From: CAVSIS01 sp963814875
GTDB lineage: Bacteria; Acidobacteriota; Thermoanaerobaculia; Thermoanaerobaculales; Sulfomarinibacteraceae
Direction of reading: 5' to 3'
DNA: 64,000 nt
Assembly: GCA_963814875.1 (NCBI GenBank)
Contig: CAWFFJ010000010.1
Span: 8,392-72,391, forward strand
Below are positions 52,501-61,797 of this stretch, piece after piece. The first letter of the stretch is position 1. Each line of letters opens with the position of its first letter. Both the position numbers and the translations under genes were made by a program. The notes under the pieces are model-generated. The model had not been told where the DNA came from, ran no database searches, and saw only the letters and a program-made list of their open reading frames with translations.

Positions 52501-53957
52501 GGCTCCACCGCGGGCAGCCGGTCCATGCCCACCCGGCGCGCCTCGGACTCCATCCTCGCCTCGAGCTCGGCGCGAACCTCGGGCGTGAGTGGGCAGGGCT
52601 CGGCCGCCGCCACCGCCCGCTCCACCTCGTCCGCCGCCCGTTGCCCGAGGGTGCGGCCGCCCTCCTCGTGCCAACGGTCGCGGCTGGTGCGATCGATGAC
52701 CGGCCCGGGGAACGTGATCTCCCGGCGCAGATGGCGCCTCGTGTGGTCGGCGATCAGCAGGTGCTTCTCGGCCAGCAGCTCCTCGAGCAGCGGCGCCGCC
52801 GGGAAGTCCTCGCGGGGCTCGATCCCCGCGACCAGCCGCTCGACCATGCCGCAGATCTCGTGGTCGACCACCAGCTTCTCGAGGCACTGGCAGTTGGCGA
52901 ACTCCAGCATCCCCGGCCCGCTGACGCTGTTGAGGCCGGCGAGGGCCGCCAGGGTCGCCCCGAACGAGGTCTCGAGCCCCGCCTGCGCATCCAGGAGCTT
53001 GGCGTCGGAGAGCGCGATGTAGCCCTGGGTCGGCATCCCGAGCCGGTGCCCGATCTCGCTCGCCGCGACGGTCAGCATCGCGCTCTCGACCGCGCTCATC
53101 GGGCTGGTCTCGTAGCGGATGTCGAAGATCGCCGGTGCGGCCCCGAACAGCACCGGCGCGCCGGGCGCCGTCAGCTGGCTGATCACCACCCCACTCAGCA
53201 CCTCGGCGGTGAGCTGCACCAGGGTGCCCACCAGGGTGACCGGCGCCATGAAGCCCGACAGCGGTACCGGGTCGATCTCGACCGGGATCCCGGCCCGGGC
53301 GCAGCCGACCAGATCGCGCACGCCCTCGGCGGTCCACCGTAGAGGCGAGGTCGGGCAGCAGGTGAAGACGGCGAGCGGCCGCGCGGCGAGCGCCGCCGCG
53401 TCGCCCCGCACCGCGATCAGGAGGTCGCGCATCACGGTCAGACCGTCGGCGGTGAAGGTCCCGGTCACCACCGGCTTGGCGCACTGCGTCAGGCACAGGA
53501 AGAGCCGGTAGCGATCCGCAATCCGAGGATCGACGTCCGCCGGGATCATCGCCGTGCTCTGGGCGTGGAGGCGCGGCAGGGCACCGGTCAGCCGAGCCAG
53601 GCGCACGCAGTCCCCGGTCGTCGGACGCCGCCTCTCCCCGGTGGCGCCGTCGAGCAGCCAGGTCGCCGACGAGCCGGGGGTGAAGTGCACCCTCGAGCCG
53701 CCCAGGTCGTGGGTCTGGCGCCCCTCGAGATCGTAGAGCCGGAACCGAGCCGGCACGCTCGCGAGTGCGCGCTCGACGAGCACCTCGGGAACCAGCACCC
53801 GGCCATTCACGGCGTCGAGGTCGGCACCGTGCGCGACCAGCAGGTCGACCACCTCCGGCGCCTCGCAGGCAACGCCGACGACGGCCAGAACCGTGCGCGC
53901 CTCGGCCACGATCCGCTCGGCCAGAGCGTCGTCGAGTAGCTTCAAGGTCGGTCGCAT
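52497..53957 (-). CDS. MttB-superfamily trimethylamine methyltransferase-like protein
   Basis: 486 residues from ATG at 53957 (GAGGCTGCG region upstream; the frame opens earlier without a better site). The MttB barrel is full length: GGSRVHFTPGSSATWL, LTQCAKPVVTGTFT, CCPTSPLRWT, PVEIDPVPLSGFMAPVTLVG, and EFANCQCLEKLVVDHEICG. It has no in-frame TAG, so it is a non-pyrrolysine member, a group whose known enzymes demethylate glycine betaine, proline betaine or carnitine. Methyl acceptor should be the corrinoid protein two genes on. Confidence 0.9.
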   Translation of the reverse strand: MRPTLKLLDDALAERIVAEARTVLAVVGVACEAPEVVDLLVAHGADLDAVNGRVLVPEVLVERALASVPARFRLYDLEGRQTHDLGGSRVHFTPGSSATWLLDGATGERRRPTTGDCVRLARLTGALPRLHAQSTAMIPADVDPRIADRYRLFLCLTQCAKPVVTGTFTADGLTVMRDLLIAVRGDAAALAARPLAVFTCCPTSPLRWTAEGVRDLVGCARAGIPVEIDPVPLSGFMAPVTLVGTLVQLTAEVLSGVVISQLTAPGAPVLFGAAPAIFDIRYETSPMSAVESAMLTVAASEIGHRLGMPTQGYIALSDAKLLDAQAGLETSFGATLAALAGLNSVSGPGMLEFANCQCLEKLVVDHEICGMVERLVAGIEPREDFPAAPLLEELLAEKHLLIADHTRRHLRREITFPGPVIDRTSRDRWHEEGGRTLGQRAADEVERAVAAAEPCPLTPEVRAELEARMESEARRVGMDRLPAVEP

Positions 53958-53976
53958 CGCAGCCTCCGCCGTCTTT

Positions 53977-55302
53977 CTACCGCGAAACGGCCCGCCGGCG
54001 CCAGATGGCGTAGAGCGGCGCCCCGGCGGCGAGGATTCCGATGCCGATGCCGGCATCCCTGGGGTCGGCGGCGATCGTAGTCACGAGCAGGGCCAGGGCC
54101 AGCCCAGAGAAGACCAGGGGCGTCACGGGATAGCCGAGGACGCGGTAAGGCCGCTCCGCGCCCGGGGCGCGCCGCCGCAGCACCAGCACCGCTGCGCCGG
54201 CGAGCGCGAAGAACAGCCACTCGTCCACGATGACGTAGGTGAAGAGCTGGTCGTAGGAGCCGGTGAGGGCGATCAGCGACGCCCACACGCCCTGCGCGAG
54301 CACCGCGACCACCGGTGTGCCATGCCGGCTGAGCCGGGCGAAGGGCCGGAAGAAGGCACCCTCGCGGGCCATCGCGAAGTAGACCCGCGCGGCGGTGAAG
54401 ATGAAGCCGTTGACCGCCGCGAAGCACGACACGATCACCGCGACGGCGACCAGCGAGCCGCCAACCTGACCCAGTACTCGCTCCACCGCCTCGGCCGCCA
54501 CCCTCTCCGAGCCGGCCATCTGCTCCAGCGGGAGGACTGCCATGAAGCCGAGGTTGACCAGCAGGTAGACGGCCGTCACCACGAGCACCGACAGCCCCAA
54601 CGCGCGGGGCAGGAAACGCTGCGGCTCCCTCACTTCGCCAGCCACATAGGTGATGCTGATCCAACCATCGTAGGCCCAGAGTGCGGCGACCATCGCCATC
54701 CCCAGCCCGGCCAGCGTCGGCGCTGCGGGTAGTGACCCCACCCGCGCCCCGAGATCGAGGGGCTCGTGTCCCATCACCAGGCACACCACGACGATCACGG
54801 CCACCATGGCGAGCTTCGCCACCGTAGAGAGGTTCTGGGTGGTGGCGCTGGTCCTGACGCTGCGGCAGTTCCACAGCGACAGCCCGGCGATCAGCAGGAT
54901 TGCACCGAGCTTGGTCCCGCTCTCGCCGATCGGTACCAGGTAGCCGACGTAGGTCACCAGCGCGACCGCCACCGCGGCGATCGAGGCGGTCTGGATCACC
55001 GCGAACACCGTCCACCCGTAGAGGTAGCCGACGAACGGGTGATAGGCCCGTTCCAGATAGACATAGAGCCCGCCCGCCTCGGGGTACATCGCGCCCAGCT
55101 CGGCGATCGTGACCGCCCCGCACCACGACAGCGCGCCGGCGGCCACCCACACCAGGAGCGCTGTTCCCGGCGTGACGGACGCGGCCAGGATCGCCGCCGG
55201 CACGATGAAGATGGCCGAGCCCAGCATCGTTCCGACGTTGACCATCAGCCCGTCGAACAGCCCCAGCTCTCGCCGCAGTCGCCGATCCTCTCCGGGGTTC
55301 AT
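53977..55302 (-). CDS. APC-superfamily amino acid permease
   Basis: 441 residues, 12 membrane segments. Opening GLFDGLMVNVGTMLGSAIFIVPAAI with the GSAIF stretch, then AEAGGLYVYLERAY, WAYDGWISITYVAGEVREPQRFLPRAL, and FAAVNGFIFTAARVYFAMAREG typify LAT/APC transporters. It lies 20 bases upstream of the mttB-like gene in the same direction, so it may import the methylated substrate. No direct evidence of substrate. Confidence 0.88.
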   Translation of the reverse strand: MNPGEDRRLRRELGLFDGLMVNVGTMLGSAIFIVPAAILAASVTPGTALLVWVAAGALSWCGAVTIAELGAMYPEAGGLYVYLERAYHPFVGYLYGWTVFAVIQTASIAAVAVALVTYVGYLVPIGESGTKLGAILLIAGLSLWNCRSVRTSATTQNLSTVAKLAMVAVIVVVCLVMGHEPLDLGARVGSLPAAPTLAGLGMAMVAALWAYDGWISITYVAGEVREPQRFLPRALGLSVLVVTAVYLLVNLGFMAVLPLEQMAGSERVAAEAVERVLGQVGGSLVAVAVIVSCFAAVNGFIFTAARVYFAMAREGAFFRPFARLSRHGTPVVAVLAQGVWASLIALTGSYDQLFTYVIVDEWLFFALAGAAVLVLRRRAPGAERPYRVLGYPVTPLVFSGLALALLVTTIAADPRDAGIGIGILAAGAPLYAIWRRRAVSR

Positions 55303-55461
55303 GGGCGTCAGGGTACTCCACCGCGCGGCTCGCCATCCCGCCCCAGTCGATCTACTGCCAACTCTTCAACGCGCACTTCGTCGAAGCTTCCAATCGGGTT
55401 GGCCGGTCCTCGAAATGCGGATCCCAGCCCTGGGACGGGGGAGCCGGGCGTCGTTCCGAGC

Positions 55462-55633
55462 TCAGTCCCGGTCGTACAGGCCGAGAAACTCGGCCAGGAA
55501 GACCGTCAGCTGGATTCGAACAGCAGCCGCCGCGACGTTCTGCTCGAGCGCGCGGGTCGTGTTGAGGTGTGAGCAGGCGAACGCCGAGAACCCCGTTGGC
55601 GCGGGCCTGGGCGTGGACCGCCACGAGCTTCTA
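55462..55633 (-). pseudogene. Gene remnant cut by MITE copy 2
   Basis: On the minus strand a coding-like stretch with AVHAQARANG, then SHLNTTRALEQNVAAAAV and VFLAEFLGLYDRD before a stop at 55462, with one frameshift in between. The MITE end at 55634 abuts its upstream end, and no continuing gene is on the far side. I do not recognise the parent family. 55303-55461 has nothing else. Confidence 0.45.
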
Positions 55634-55863
55634 GTGTCCTGTTTGGAAAATCCCGGTGCACTTCTCGCGGGCCATCGCGGCCCCTGGCGGTGTTGCTCCT
55701 CCTTGAAGTAGCAAGGTTTTCCGCCCCCCTCCCCTCACAGACCCGCCGCCCCCGCATCCTCCCGACCTCCGACCCCCCGGCGGGTTTCCGCCTGCGTCGT
55801 CGCGCCTTGCCAGGAACCACGCTGGCTCCACGATAAGCACATGGGACTTCCCAAACAGGACAC
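55634..55863. mobile_element. MITE copy 2, 230 bp with internal insert
   Basis: Same terminal inverted repeats and interior as the copy at 24541, with TA at the left flank (55632-55633) but not at the right. A pyrimidine-rich block of about 70 bases (roughly 55718-55790) replaces three bases of the first copy at the centre. Confidence 0.8.
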
Positions 55864-55879
55864 CCGCGAGCCCGGGCTA

Positions 55880-56455
55880 CTACCGGCGCTTCACCGACCG
55901 CGCCAGCTCACCGACGCCGCCGAGCAGCTCGCCCAGGCCGTGGTAGAGCCGGACCTCCGGGGCATAGCAGATCGGCCGGACCTTGGCCGGGTCGGGCAGC
56001 CCGCGGGCGCCCAGTACCTCTGGGTCGGCCTTGACGTCGACGATCTCGCCCACGAACAGGGTGTGCAGCCCGATCTCGAGCTGGTGCAGGAGACGGCACT
56101 CGAGGACCATCGGCATCTCCGCAAGGTAGGGGGCGTCCACCAGGTCGCTCGCGATCGCCGTCATCCCGACTGTCCGGATCTTGTCGACGTCGCGCGCCGA
56201 CACCGTCCCGAAGTAGTCCGCCACCGCCACCTGCTCCGCCGACGGCACGTTGACGGCGAAGGCGCTGCGCCCGGTCAGGTAGCCGTAGGTCGCGGTCGCC
56301 TTGCGCAGCGACACGCTGACGCAGGGCGGCCTCGAGCAGCAGATCCCGCCCCAGGAGGCGGTCATGGCGTTGGCCCGTCCGTCGGGATCGTAGGTGGTGA
56401 TGACCCACACCGGCGTCGTGAACACCAGCGGCCTGGCTCCGATGGAGACCTTCAT
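55880..56455 (-). CDS. Flavin reductase-family (FMN-binding split barrel) protein
   Basis: 191 residues. VFTTPVWVITTYDPDGRANAMTASWGGICCSRPPCVSVSLR is the family FMN-binding core, with VGEIVDV later. Such proteins reduce flavins with NAD(P)H for partner oxygenases or act as independent FMN proteins. ATG at 56455 has GGAGGGAAC upstream. It reads away from the APC permease at 56.6 kb. Confidence 0.85.
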   Translation of the reverse strand: MKVSIGARPLVFTTPVWVITTYDPDGRANAMTASWGGICCSRPPCVSVSLRKATATYGYLTGRSAFAVNVPSAEQVAVADYFGTVSARDVDKIRTVGMTAIASDLVDAPYLAEMPMVLECRLLHQLEIGLHTLFVGEIVDVKADPEVLGARGLPDPAKVRPICYAPEVRLYHGLGELLGGVGELARSVKRR

Positions 56456-56475
56456 GGGTTCCCTCCTCGCCGCTC

Positions 56476-56504
56476 CAGTGTGGCCCGCCCCGGGGCCATG
56501 TCAA
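56476..56504 (-). promoter_or_regulatory. Candidate promoter of the flavin reductase gene
   Basis: On the minus strand a perfect TTGACA (56504-56499) and ACACTG (56481-56476) at 17-base spacing, 20 bases upstream of the ATG. The -10 match is weak. Confidence 0.4.
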
Positions 56505-56620
56505 GACTTGGGAGACGATGGTTGAGGACCCGCGTGCCACCAGCCCGCGCCCTCACCTCTTCGACCTCGCGACCCGCTCGGGGTGCCATTATCGGCCCCA
56601 CCCGTGGCAGACTATGCACC

Positions 56621-57952
56621 ATGTCAGACACCAAAGCTCCAGGCTCGCCGGCGAGGTCTCTCGGGCTCGCCATGGTGACCTCGTTGGTCATCGGGAACAT
56701 GGTCGGATCGGGGGTGTTCCTGCTCCCCGCATCGCTGGCGCCCTACGGCGGGATCAGCCTCGTGGGCTGGCTGGTCACCACCGCCGGGTCGATTCTCCTC
56801 GGCCTGGTGTTCGCCCGTCTGGCGCGGCGCCTGCCCGCGGCCGGCGGGCCGTACGCCTACACCGATCAGGCCTTCGGCGAGTTCGCCGGCTTCCTGGTCG
56901 GCTGGGGCTACTGGATCAGCAGCTGGTCGGCGGTGGCGGCGATCGCAGTCGCGATGACCGGCTACCTCGGCGATCTCGTGCCGGCCCTGACCCGCACGCC
57001 GGGCGCGGCCGCCGGGACGGCGATCTCGGCGATCATTCTCCTCACCGCGGTCAACATCACCGGCGTTCGCCAGGCCGGCTGGGTGCAGCTGACGACCACC
57101 ATCCTCAAGGTGCTGCCGCTGGTCGCCGTCGCGCTCTTCGGCCTGCCCCGGCTCATGCCGGCCAACTTCGTGCCGTTCAACCCCACCGGAGGGTCGGCTT
57201 TCGGGGCGGTGCAGGCCTGCATCGCGCTCACGCTGTGGGCGTTTCTCGGGCTGGAGGCGGGCACGGTCCCGGCCGGCGACGTCCGCGACCCCTCGCGCAC
57301 GATCCCTCGGGCCACAGTGCTGGGCGTGCTCATCGCGGCGGTCCTGTACGTGGCCAGCACGGTGGCGGTGATGGGCATGGTGCCGCGAGAGGTTCTGGCG
57401 GCCTCGAGCGCTCCTTTCGCCGAGGCGGCGCGCACCCTGTGGGGGAGCGGGGCCGGCAGGCTCGTCGCGGTCGGCGCTTTCATCTCCTGCTTCGGGGCCC
57501 TGAACGGCTGGATCCTGGTGGCGAGCCAGGTACCCATGGCGATCGCTCGGCGCCGGCTGTTCCCGCCCTTCTTCGCCCGAATGTCGAGCCGCGGGACCCC
57601 GACGCTGGGCCTGGTCGTGTCGGGCACCCTCGCCGCGGTGCTGGTGGCCACCAACTTCACCAAGGGTCTGGTGTCGATGTTCACCTACATGATCCTGCTG
57701 TCGACCCTCGCATCGCTGATTCCCTACGCCTTCTGCACCATGGCCGAGGCCCTGCTGTCGATCAGGGAGCGGCGCGCAATGTCCGCCGGTTCCCTCGGAA
57801 GAGCGCTGGCCCTGGCGGCGGTGGCCTTCATCTACGCGATGATCGCGACCGCGGGTGCCGGCCAGGAGACCGTCTACTGGGGGTTCCTGACCTTGCTTGC
57901 CGGGATCCCGGTCTACGTCCTGATGAAGTGGCGTCAGCCGAGCCCGGACTGA
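56621..57952 (+). CDS. APC-superfamily antiporter (AdiC/PotE-like)
   Basis: 443 residues, 12 membrane segments. LVIGNMVGSGVFLLPASLAPYGG, AGGPYAYTDQAFGEFAGFLVGWGYW, LEAGTVPAGDVRDPSRTIPRA and ALNGWILVASQVPMAIARRRLF match the basic amino acid/polyamine antiporter branch. ATG at 56621 lacks a ribosome site; TATGCA ends two bases before it, so a leaderless transcript is possible. It is divergent from the flavin reductase gene. Confidence 0.88.
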   Translation: MSDTKAPGSPARSLGLAMVTSLVIGNMVGSGVFLLPASLAPYGGISLVGWLVTTAGSILLGLVFARLARRLPAAGGPYAYTDQAFGEFAGFLVGWGYWISSWSAVAAIAVAMTGYLGDLVPALTRTPGAAAGTAISAIILLTAVNITGVRQAGWVQLTTTILKVLPLVAVALFGLPRLMPANFVPFNPTGGSAFGAVQACIALTLWAFLGLEAGTVPAGDVRDPSRTIPRATVLGVLIAAVLYVASTVAVMGMVPREVLAASSAPFAEAARTLWGSGAGRLVAVGAFISCFGALNGWILVASQVPMAIARRRLFPPFFARMSSRGTPTLGLVVSGTLAAVLVATNFTKGLVSMFTYMILLSTLASLIPYAFCTMAEALLSIRERRAMSAGSLGRALALAAVAFIYAMIATAGAGQETVYWGFLTLLAGIPVYVLMKWRQPSPD

Positions 57953-58062
57953 CGCGACCCGTGGAGCCGGAACGTCGGGCCGCCGTGTGGGGCCGATGGC
58001 AGGCCCTCTGTGGATTTTCCTGTCTGGGGAGGCTGCTGCAGGAGACTTCAGTTCGCCGGGAG

Positions 58063-59049
58063 CTACGGTGAGGGGGCCGGCTCCGGGGGTGGCCACGGGT
58101 TGTGGCGGAGGCGGCGTCTGCTCCATATCGCGCGGTACGGCGTGGGCTCGCCGGGCGGCGCCGACATGAATCGTTTGTAGGTCCAGAGGTACTGCTCGGG
58201 GCAGCGGCGCACGCAGGTCTCGACGCCGCGGTTGAGGCTGGCGGCGGCGCGCTCCTCGTCGGGATCGGCGAGACCCTCCGGAGGCTGCTGGAAACGGATG
58301 CGGAAGCCTCCTTCGGAGCAGCGTTCCGCGGTGACGAACAGTGCCTCGCAACCGGTCCGACCGAGGATCCTCGACACCAGGGTCATGGTCAGCGCGGGCA
58401 CGCCGAAGAACGGAGCATGCACGCCGTGCGCCGGCAGCGGCTCCTGGTCGGGCAGGATCAGCACGGTGTAGTTGCTGTGCAGCGCCTTCAACAGCGGCCT
58501 CATGCCGGCAGGTGTCGCCGGCACCATGATGCAGCCGGTGCGCTCTCTGGCGCGGCGCATGAAGTCGTCGAGCTCCGCAATGCGGGGCGGTCGATAGAGG
58601 CTGACGAGCTGGGTGTGCCGCATCATGAAGGCGTTGAGGAACTCCCAGTTGCCGAGGTGGGGGGAAAGCAGCAGCGTGCCTGCACCCCGGGAGATCGCCC
58701 GTTCGAGGAGGTCCAGACCCTCGACCCCGTTTTCGAGCCGTCTGAGCTTGTCGGCCGGCCACCGCCAGATCGACGACATCTCGAGGACGGTGGCGCTGTT
58801 TTCGGCGAGCACCCGACGGACGAGACGTCGCCGATCCTCCTCCGTGAGATCGGGAAAACAGAGCCTGAGGTTGAGGTCGGCCACCGCGCGCAGCGGGTTC
58901 GGCACCTTCGCCAGGGCGCCGCCTGCCATTCGCCCCAACCGACGCGTCCACGCGAAGGGCAGGCTTGCGCACAGCCTTCCGATGGCCAGGACCAGGCGCG
59001 CCGTTGCCGGCGACGATCGAACGGCCTTGCGAGTCCCGGAGCGGTTCAC
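58063..59049 (-). CDS. Lipid A biosynthesis acyltransferase family (LpxL/HtrB-like)
   Basis: 328 residues. The H-x(5)-E catalytic motif is in LLLSPHLGNWEF, with VSLYRPPRIAELDDFM, VPATPAGMRPLLKAL and PAHGVHAPFFGVPALTMT downstream. One N-terminal membrane-associated stretch. LpxL-type enzymes add secondary acyl chains to lipid A at the inner membrane face, supporting an outer-membrane-bearing organism. The C-terminus is a Pro-rich tail. Confidence 0.87.
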   Translation of the reverse strand: MNRSGTRKAVRSSPATARLVLAIGRLCASLPFAWTRRLGRMAGGALAKVPNPLRAVADLNLRLCFPDLTEEDRRRLVRRVLAENSATVLEMSSIWRWPADKLRRLENGVEGLDLLERAISRGAGTLLLSPHLGNWEFLNAFMMRHTQLVSLYRPPRIAELDDFMRRARERTGCIMVPATPAGMRPLLKALHSNYTVLILPDQEPLPAHGVHAPFFGVPALTMTLVSRILGRTGCEALFVTAERCSEGGFRIRFQQPPEGLADPDEERAAASLNRGVETCVRRCPEQYLWTYKRFMSAPPGEPTPYRAIWSRRRLRHNPWPPPEPAPSP

Positions 59050-59134
59050 GGTCGCATTGTGACACCGCGAAGTCTGCAGAGCAGGGTGGCGCTCCCGGTA
59101 TCATGCCTGCACGGACATTGTGAGGGAGGCACCG

Positions 59135-60557
59135 ATGGCACCACCGCGCATTCTCGTCCAACTCCTCGCTCTCGCTTTCGCGGCCTGGGTGCTTGTCCTG
59201 CCGGCCGAAGCACAGGACGTCTGGCTCGTCACCGGCGGTTTGGTGGTCACCATGGACGAGGCGGGCACGGTGGTCCCCGATGGGGCCGTGGCCGTTCGCG
59301 GCGGCCGCATCGAGGCTGTCGGCCCGGCGGTCTCACTCGTGGGCCGCTACCCCGGGGCGCGGAGCCTCGACGCGACCGGGCGGATCGTGATGCCGGGTCT
59401 GATCAACGCCCACACGCATGTCCCGATGACCCTGTTCCGCGGGCTCGCCGATGACATGGAGCTGATGGACTGGCTCAACAACCACATCTTCCCCGCCGAG
59501 GCGCGGTTCGTCGACGAGGAGTTCGTCCGCTGGGGAACACGGTTGGCCTGCCTGGAGCTGCTCTCAGGCGGCGTGACCACCTTCGTCGACATGTACTACT
59601 ACGAGGACGCCGTCGCCGAGGAGGCGGCGCGCTGCGGCATGCGGGCGGTGGTGGGGGAGACGCTGGTCGACTTCCCCGCCCCCGACAACGCGACCTGGCA
59701 GGAGGGAATCGCGTACACGGAGCGGTTCCTCGAGCGCTGGCAGGGGCACCCGCTGATCACGCCCGCGGTGGCGCCGCACGCCGTCTACACGGTGTCGGGG
59801 GAGCACCTCAAGGCGGCCCATGCTCTGGCCGTCAAGCACGGCGCGCCGATGCTCATGCACCTCGCAGAGGACCGGAGCGAGATCGACATGATCCGCGCGC
59901 GGGAGGGCAAGGGCTCGGTCGCCTTCGCCGACGGGCTCGGCATCCTGGACGACCACGTCCTCACGGCCCACATGATCTTCCCGTCGCCCGAGGAGATCGC
60001 CATCCTCGCCGCGCGCAAGGTCGGCGTGGCGCACTGCCCGCAGTCGAACATGAAGGGTGCTGCCGGCGTGGCGCCGGTGCCAGCCATGCTCGCGGCGGGC
60101 GTCGCGGTCGGCCTGGGCACCGACGGGTCAGCCTCGAACAACGACCTCTCGATGTGGGAGGAGATCGACACCGCGGCCAAGCTGCACAAGCTGACGACCG
60201 GTGACCCCACGGTGCTCGACGCGCGCACCGCCCTCGCGATGGCGACGCGCCTGGGCGCGCGGGCGATCGGCATGGGGGACACCATCGGGTCGCTCGAGGC
60301 GGGCAAGCGTGCCGATCATCATCCTGGTGCGCACCGACGCCTTCCACCAGATTCCCAACTACGACCCTTACTCGCTGCTCGTCTACTCGACCAAGGCGAG
60401 CGACGTCGACACGGTCATCATCGAGGGCCAGGTCGTGATGGTGGCGGGTCGTGTCCTGACGGTGAACGAGGCGGCGGTGAGGGAGCGGGCGGCCGCGTAC
60501 CAGGCGCGCATCGCCGCCGCCGACAGCCAGCCCGCGGTCGCAGTCCCGGCGCCCTGA
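59135..60557 (+). pseudogene. Secreted amidohydrolase (SAH/MTA-deaminase-like) with a frameshift
   Basis: ATG at 59135 after GAGGGAGG; signal peptide ends VLPAEAQ, so it is exported, unusual for this family. The metal-site motifs are intact: NAHTHVPM, HLAED, TAHMI and LGTDGSASNND. After KRAD near 60,311 the frame shifts and the normal end continues in another frame (IIILVRTDAFHQIPNYDPYS, then VIIEGQVVMVAG) to a stop at 60557. The break is at a CATCATC repeat. Either a real pseudogene or a sequencing slip; the fold would be otherwise complete at about 470 residues. Confidence 0.75.
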
Positions 60558-60593
60558 AGAAGGCGCCAACCCCGCCAGCCCGCCGGGCAGGTC

Positions 60594-60902
60594 TCACGCC
60601 AGTGCGCGGTCGAGGATGGCGTCGACGTGCACGCTGGAGGTGTCGAGCAGTGGCACCGGGAGGTCGCCCTCGGCGATCACCAGCGGCAGCTCGGTACAGC
60701 CGAGAATGACGCCGTCGACGGCGCGGTCAGTGATGTGGAACGAGCACAGCGCGAGCAGGCGCTGGCGCAGCTCGGGGCGCACGATGCCCACGGACAGCTC
60801 GCCGTAGATCGCGGCGTCGAGCAGCTCGCGGTCCGCGGGCTCCGGAATCACGATCTCGATCCCGGCGGCGGCGAGGCGCTGCGGGTACATGGGCTCCGTC
60901 AT
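60594..60902 (-). pseudogene. Truncated aspartate/glutamate racemase-family gene
   Basis: 102 residues matching only the second half of aspartate racemases: MTEPMYPQRLAAAGIEIV, then GVILGCTELPLVI carrying the second catalytic Cys. The N-terminal half with the first Cys is missing; the sequence upstream keeps a GT-x-x-TM-like trace but no proper gene. Loss of the first catalytic residue means it would not work as a racemase. Confidence 0.65.
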
Positions 60903-61079
60903 GGTCCGGTCGGTGCCGTGCAGAGGCGAAGTCGGGGAGTCGAGAACGGGGTATCCACGACCTGCACTTCCTGTCGTCCCAGAGCCTGGAATCGACGTGC
61001 TCGTCCTGCCGGATCACCACACCTCACGGGCTCTCTCGGCCCTCGCGTCGCCACGCGCTGAGACCTTCGGGGCAGCCGA

Positions 61080-61797
61080 TCACCTGCCGAAGACCAGGTT
61101 GCCGCCGACGTGGCCCAGGGTCGCCAGTGCGACCATGCCGACGCCGAGCGCACTCAGGTAGGCCGCCGCCGCGGCGATGCCGGCGAGGCTGCCGAGCTTC
61201 ATGAGGCCGTCCGCGCCGGAGAACACCGCGCCCGAGGCGTGGAGCGCCACCGCGGCGGCACCGACCAGGACGAAGACCACCGAGCAGGCGATCTTGAGCT
61301 GGATCTGCCGGTACGGCCGCCGGCGGTAGCGCACCGACCAGTCCCACAGCCCGGAGGCGGCGGTGACGAGCGAAGCCCCCACCGACAGGACCAGCAGCAC
61401 CAGGACGGCGTCGCCGAAGAGGCGGGCGCCGGAGGCGAGGGCCGGTGGGAGGGCCCCCCCGAATGGACGTCGCGACGGAGCCCAGAAAGAGCACGAGCGC
61501 GCCGGCTGCGGCGAAGGGGAAGAGCCCGATCGGCAGGTGGGTGGCCGTGGGGTGGATGCGCGCCTTCGGCTGCGGACGGTGGATCTCGACGTCGTGCACG
61601 ACCGGCACCGGGTGGCCGTAGGGGGCGTCGATCTCGATCACCGCGCCGCAGACCGGGCACACCAGGAGGCCGCGACCGTCGGCGTCGGCGAAGGCGAGCT
61701 CGAAATGGCACACCGGGCACCGGAACCTGGGACCCCAGAAGCGCCGCTTGAAGCGCTCCGACGCCTTGCCGACGAGCCGCCGCGTGTCGGCGAGCAT
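61080..61797 (-). pseudogene. Membrane protein with zinc-ribbon head, frameshifted at a C7 run
   Basis: The first part from ATG at 61797 has CPVCHFELAFADADG, CPVCGAVIEID (a four-Cys zinc ribbon), then HPTATHLPIGLFPFAAAGALVLFLG, typical of DUF2231-type membrane domains. At 61454-61460 a run of seven C coincides with a frame change; the remainder continues as membrane segments (LVLLVLSVGASLVTAASGLWDW, AYLSALGVGMVALATLGHVGG) to a stop at 61080. Likely one gene of about 238 residues. Starts within the end of the acyl-CoA dehydrogenase gene. Confidence 0.7.

Noticed and set aside
52497..53957. Pyrrolysine-type MttB
   Set aside because: No in-frame TAG interrupts the gene and no pyrrolysine genes are seen in the window.
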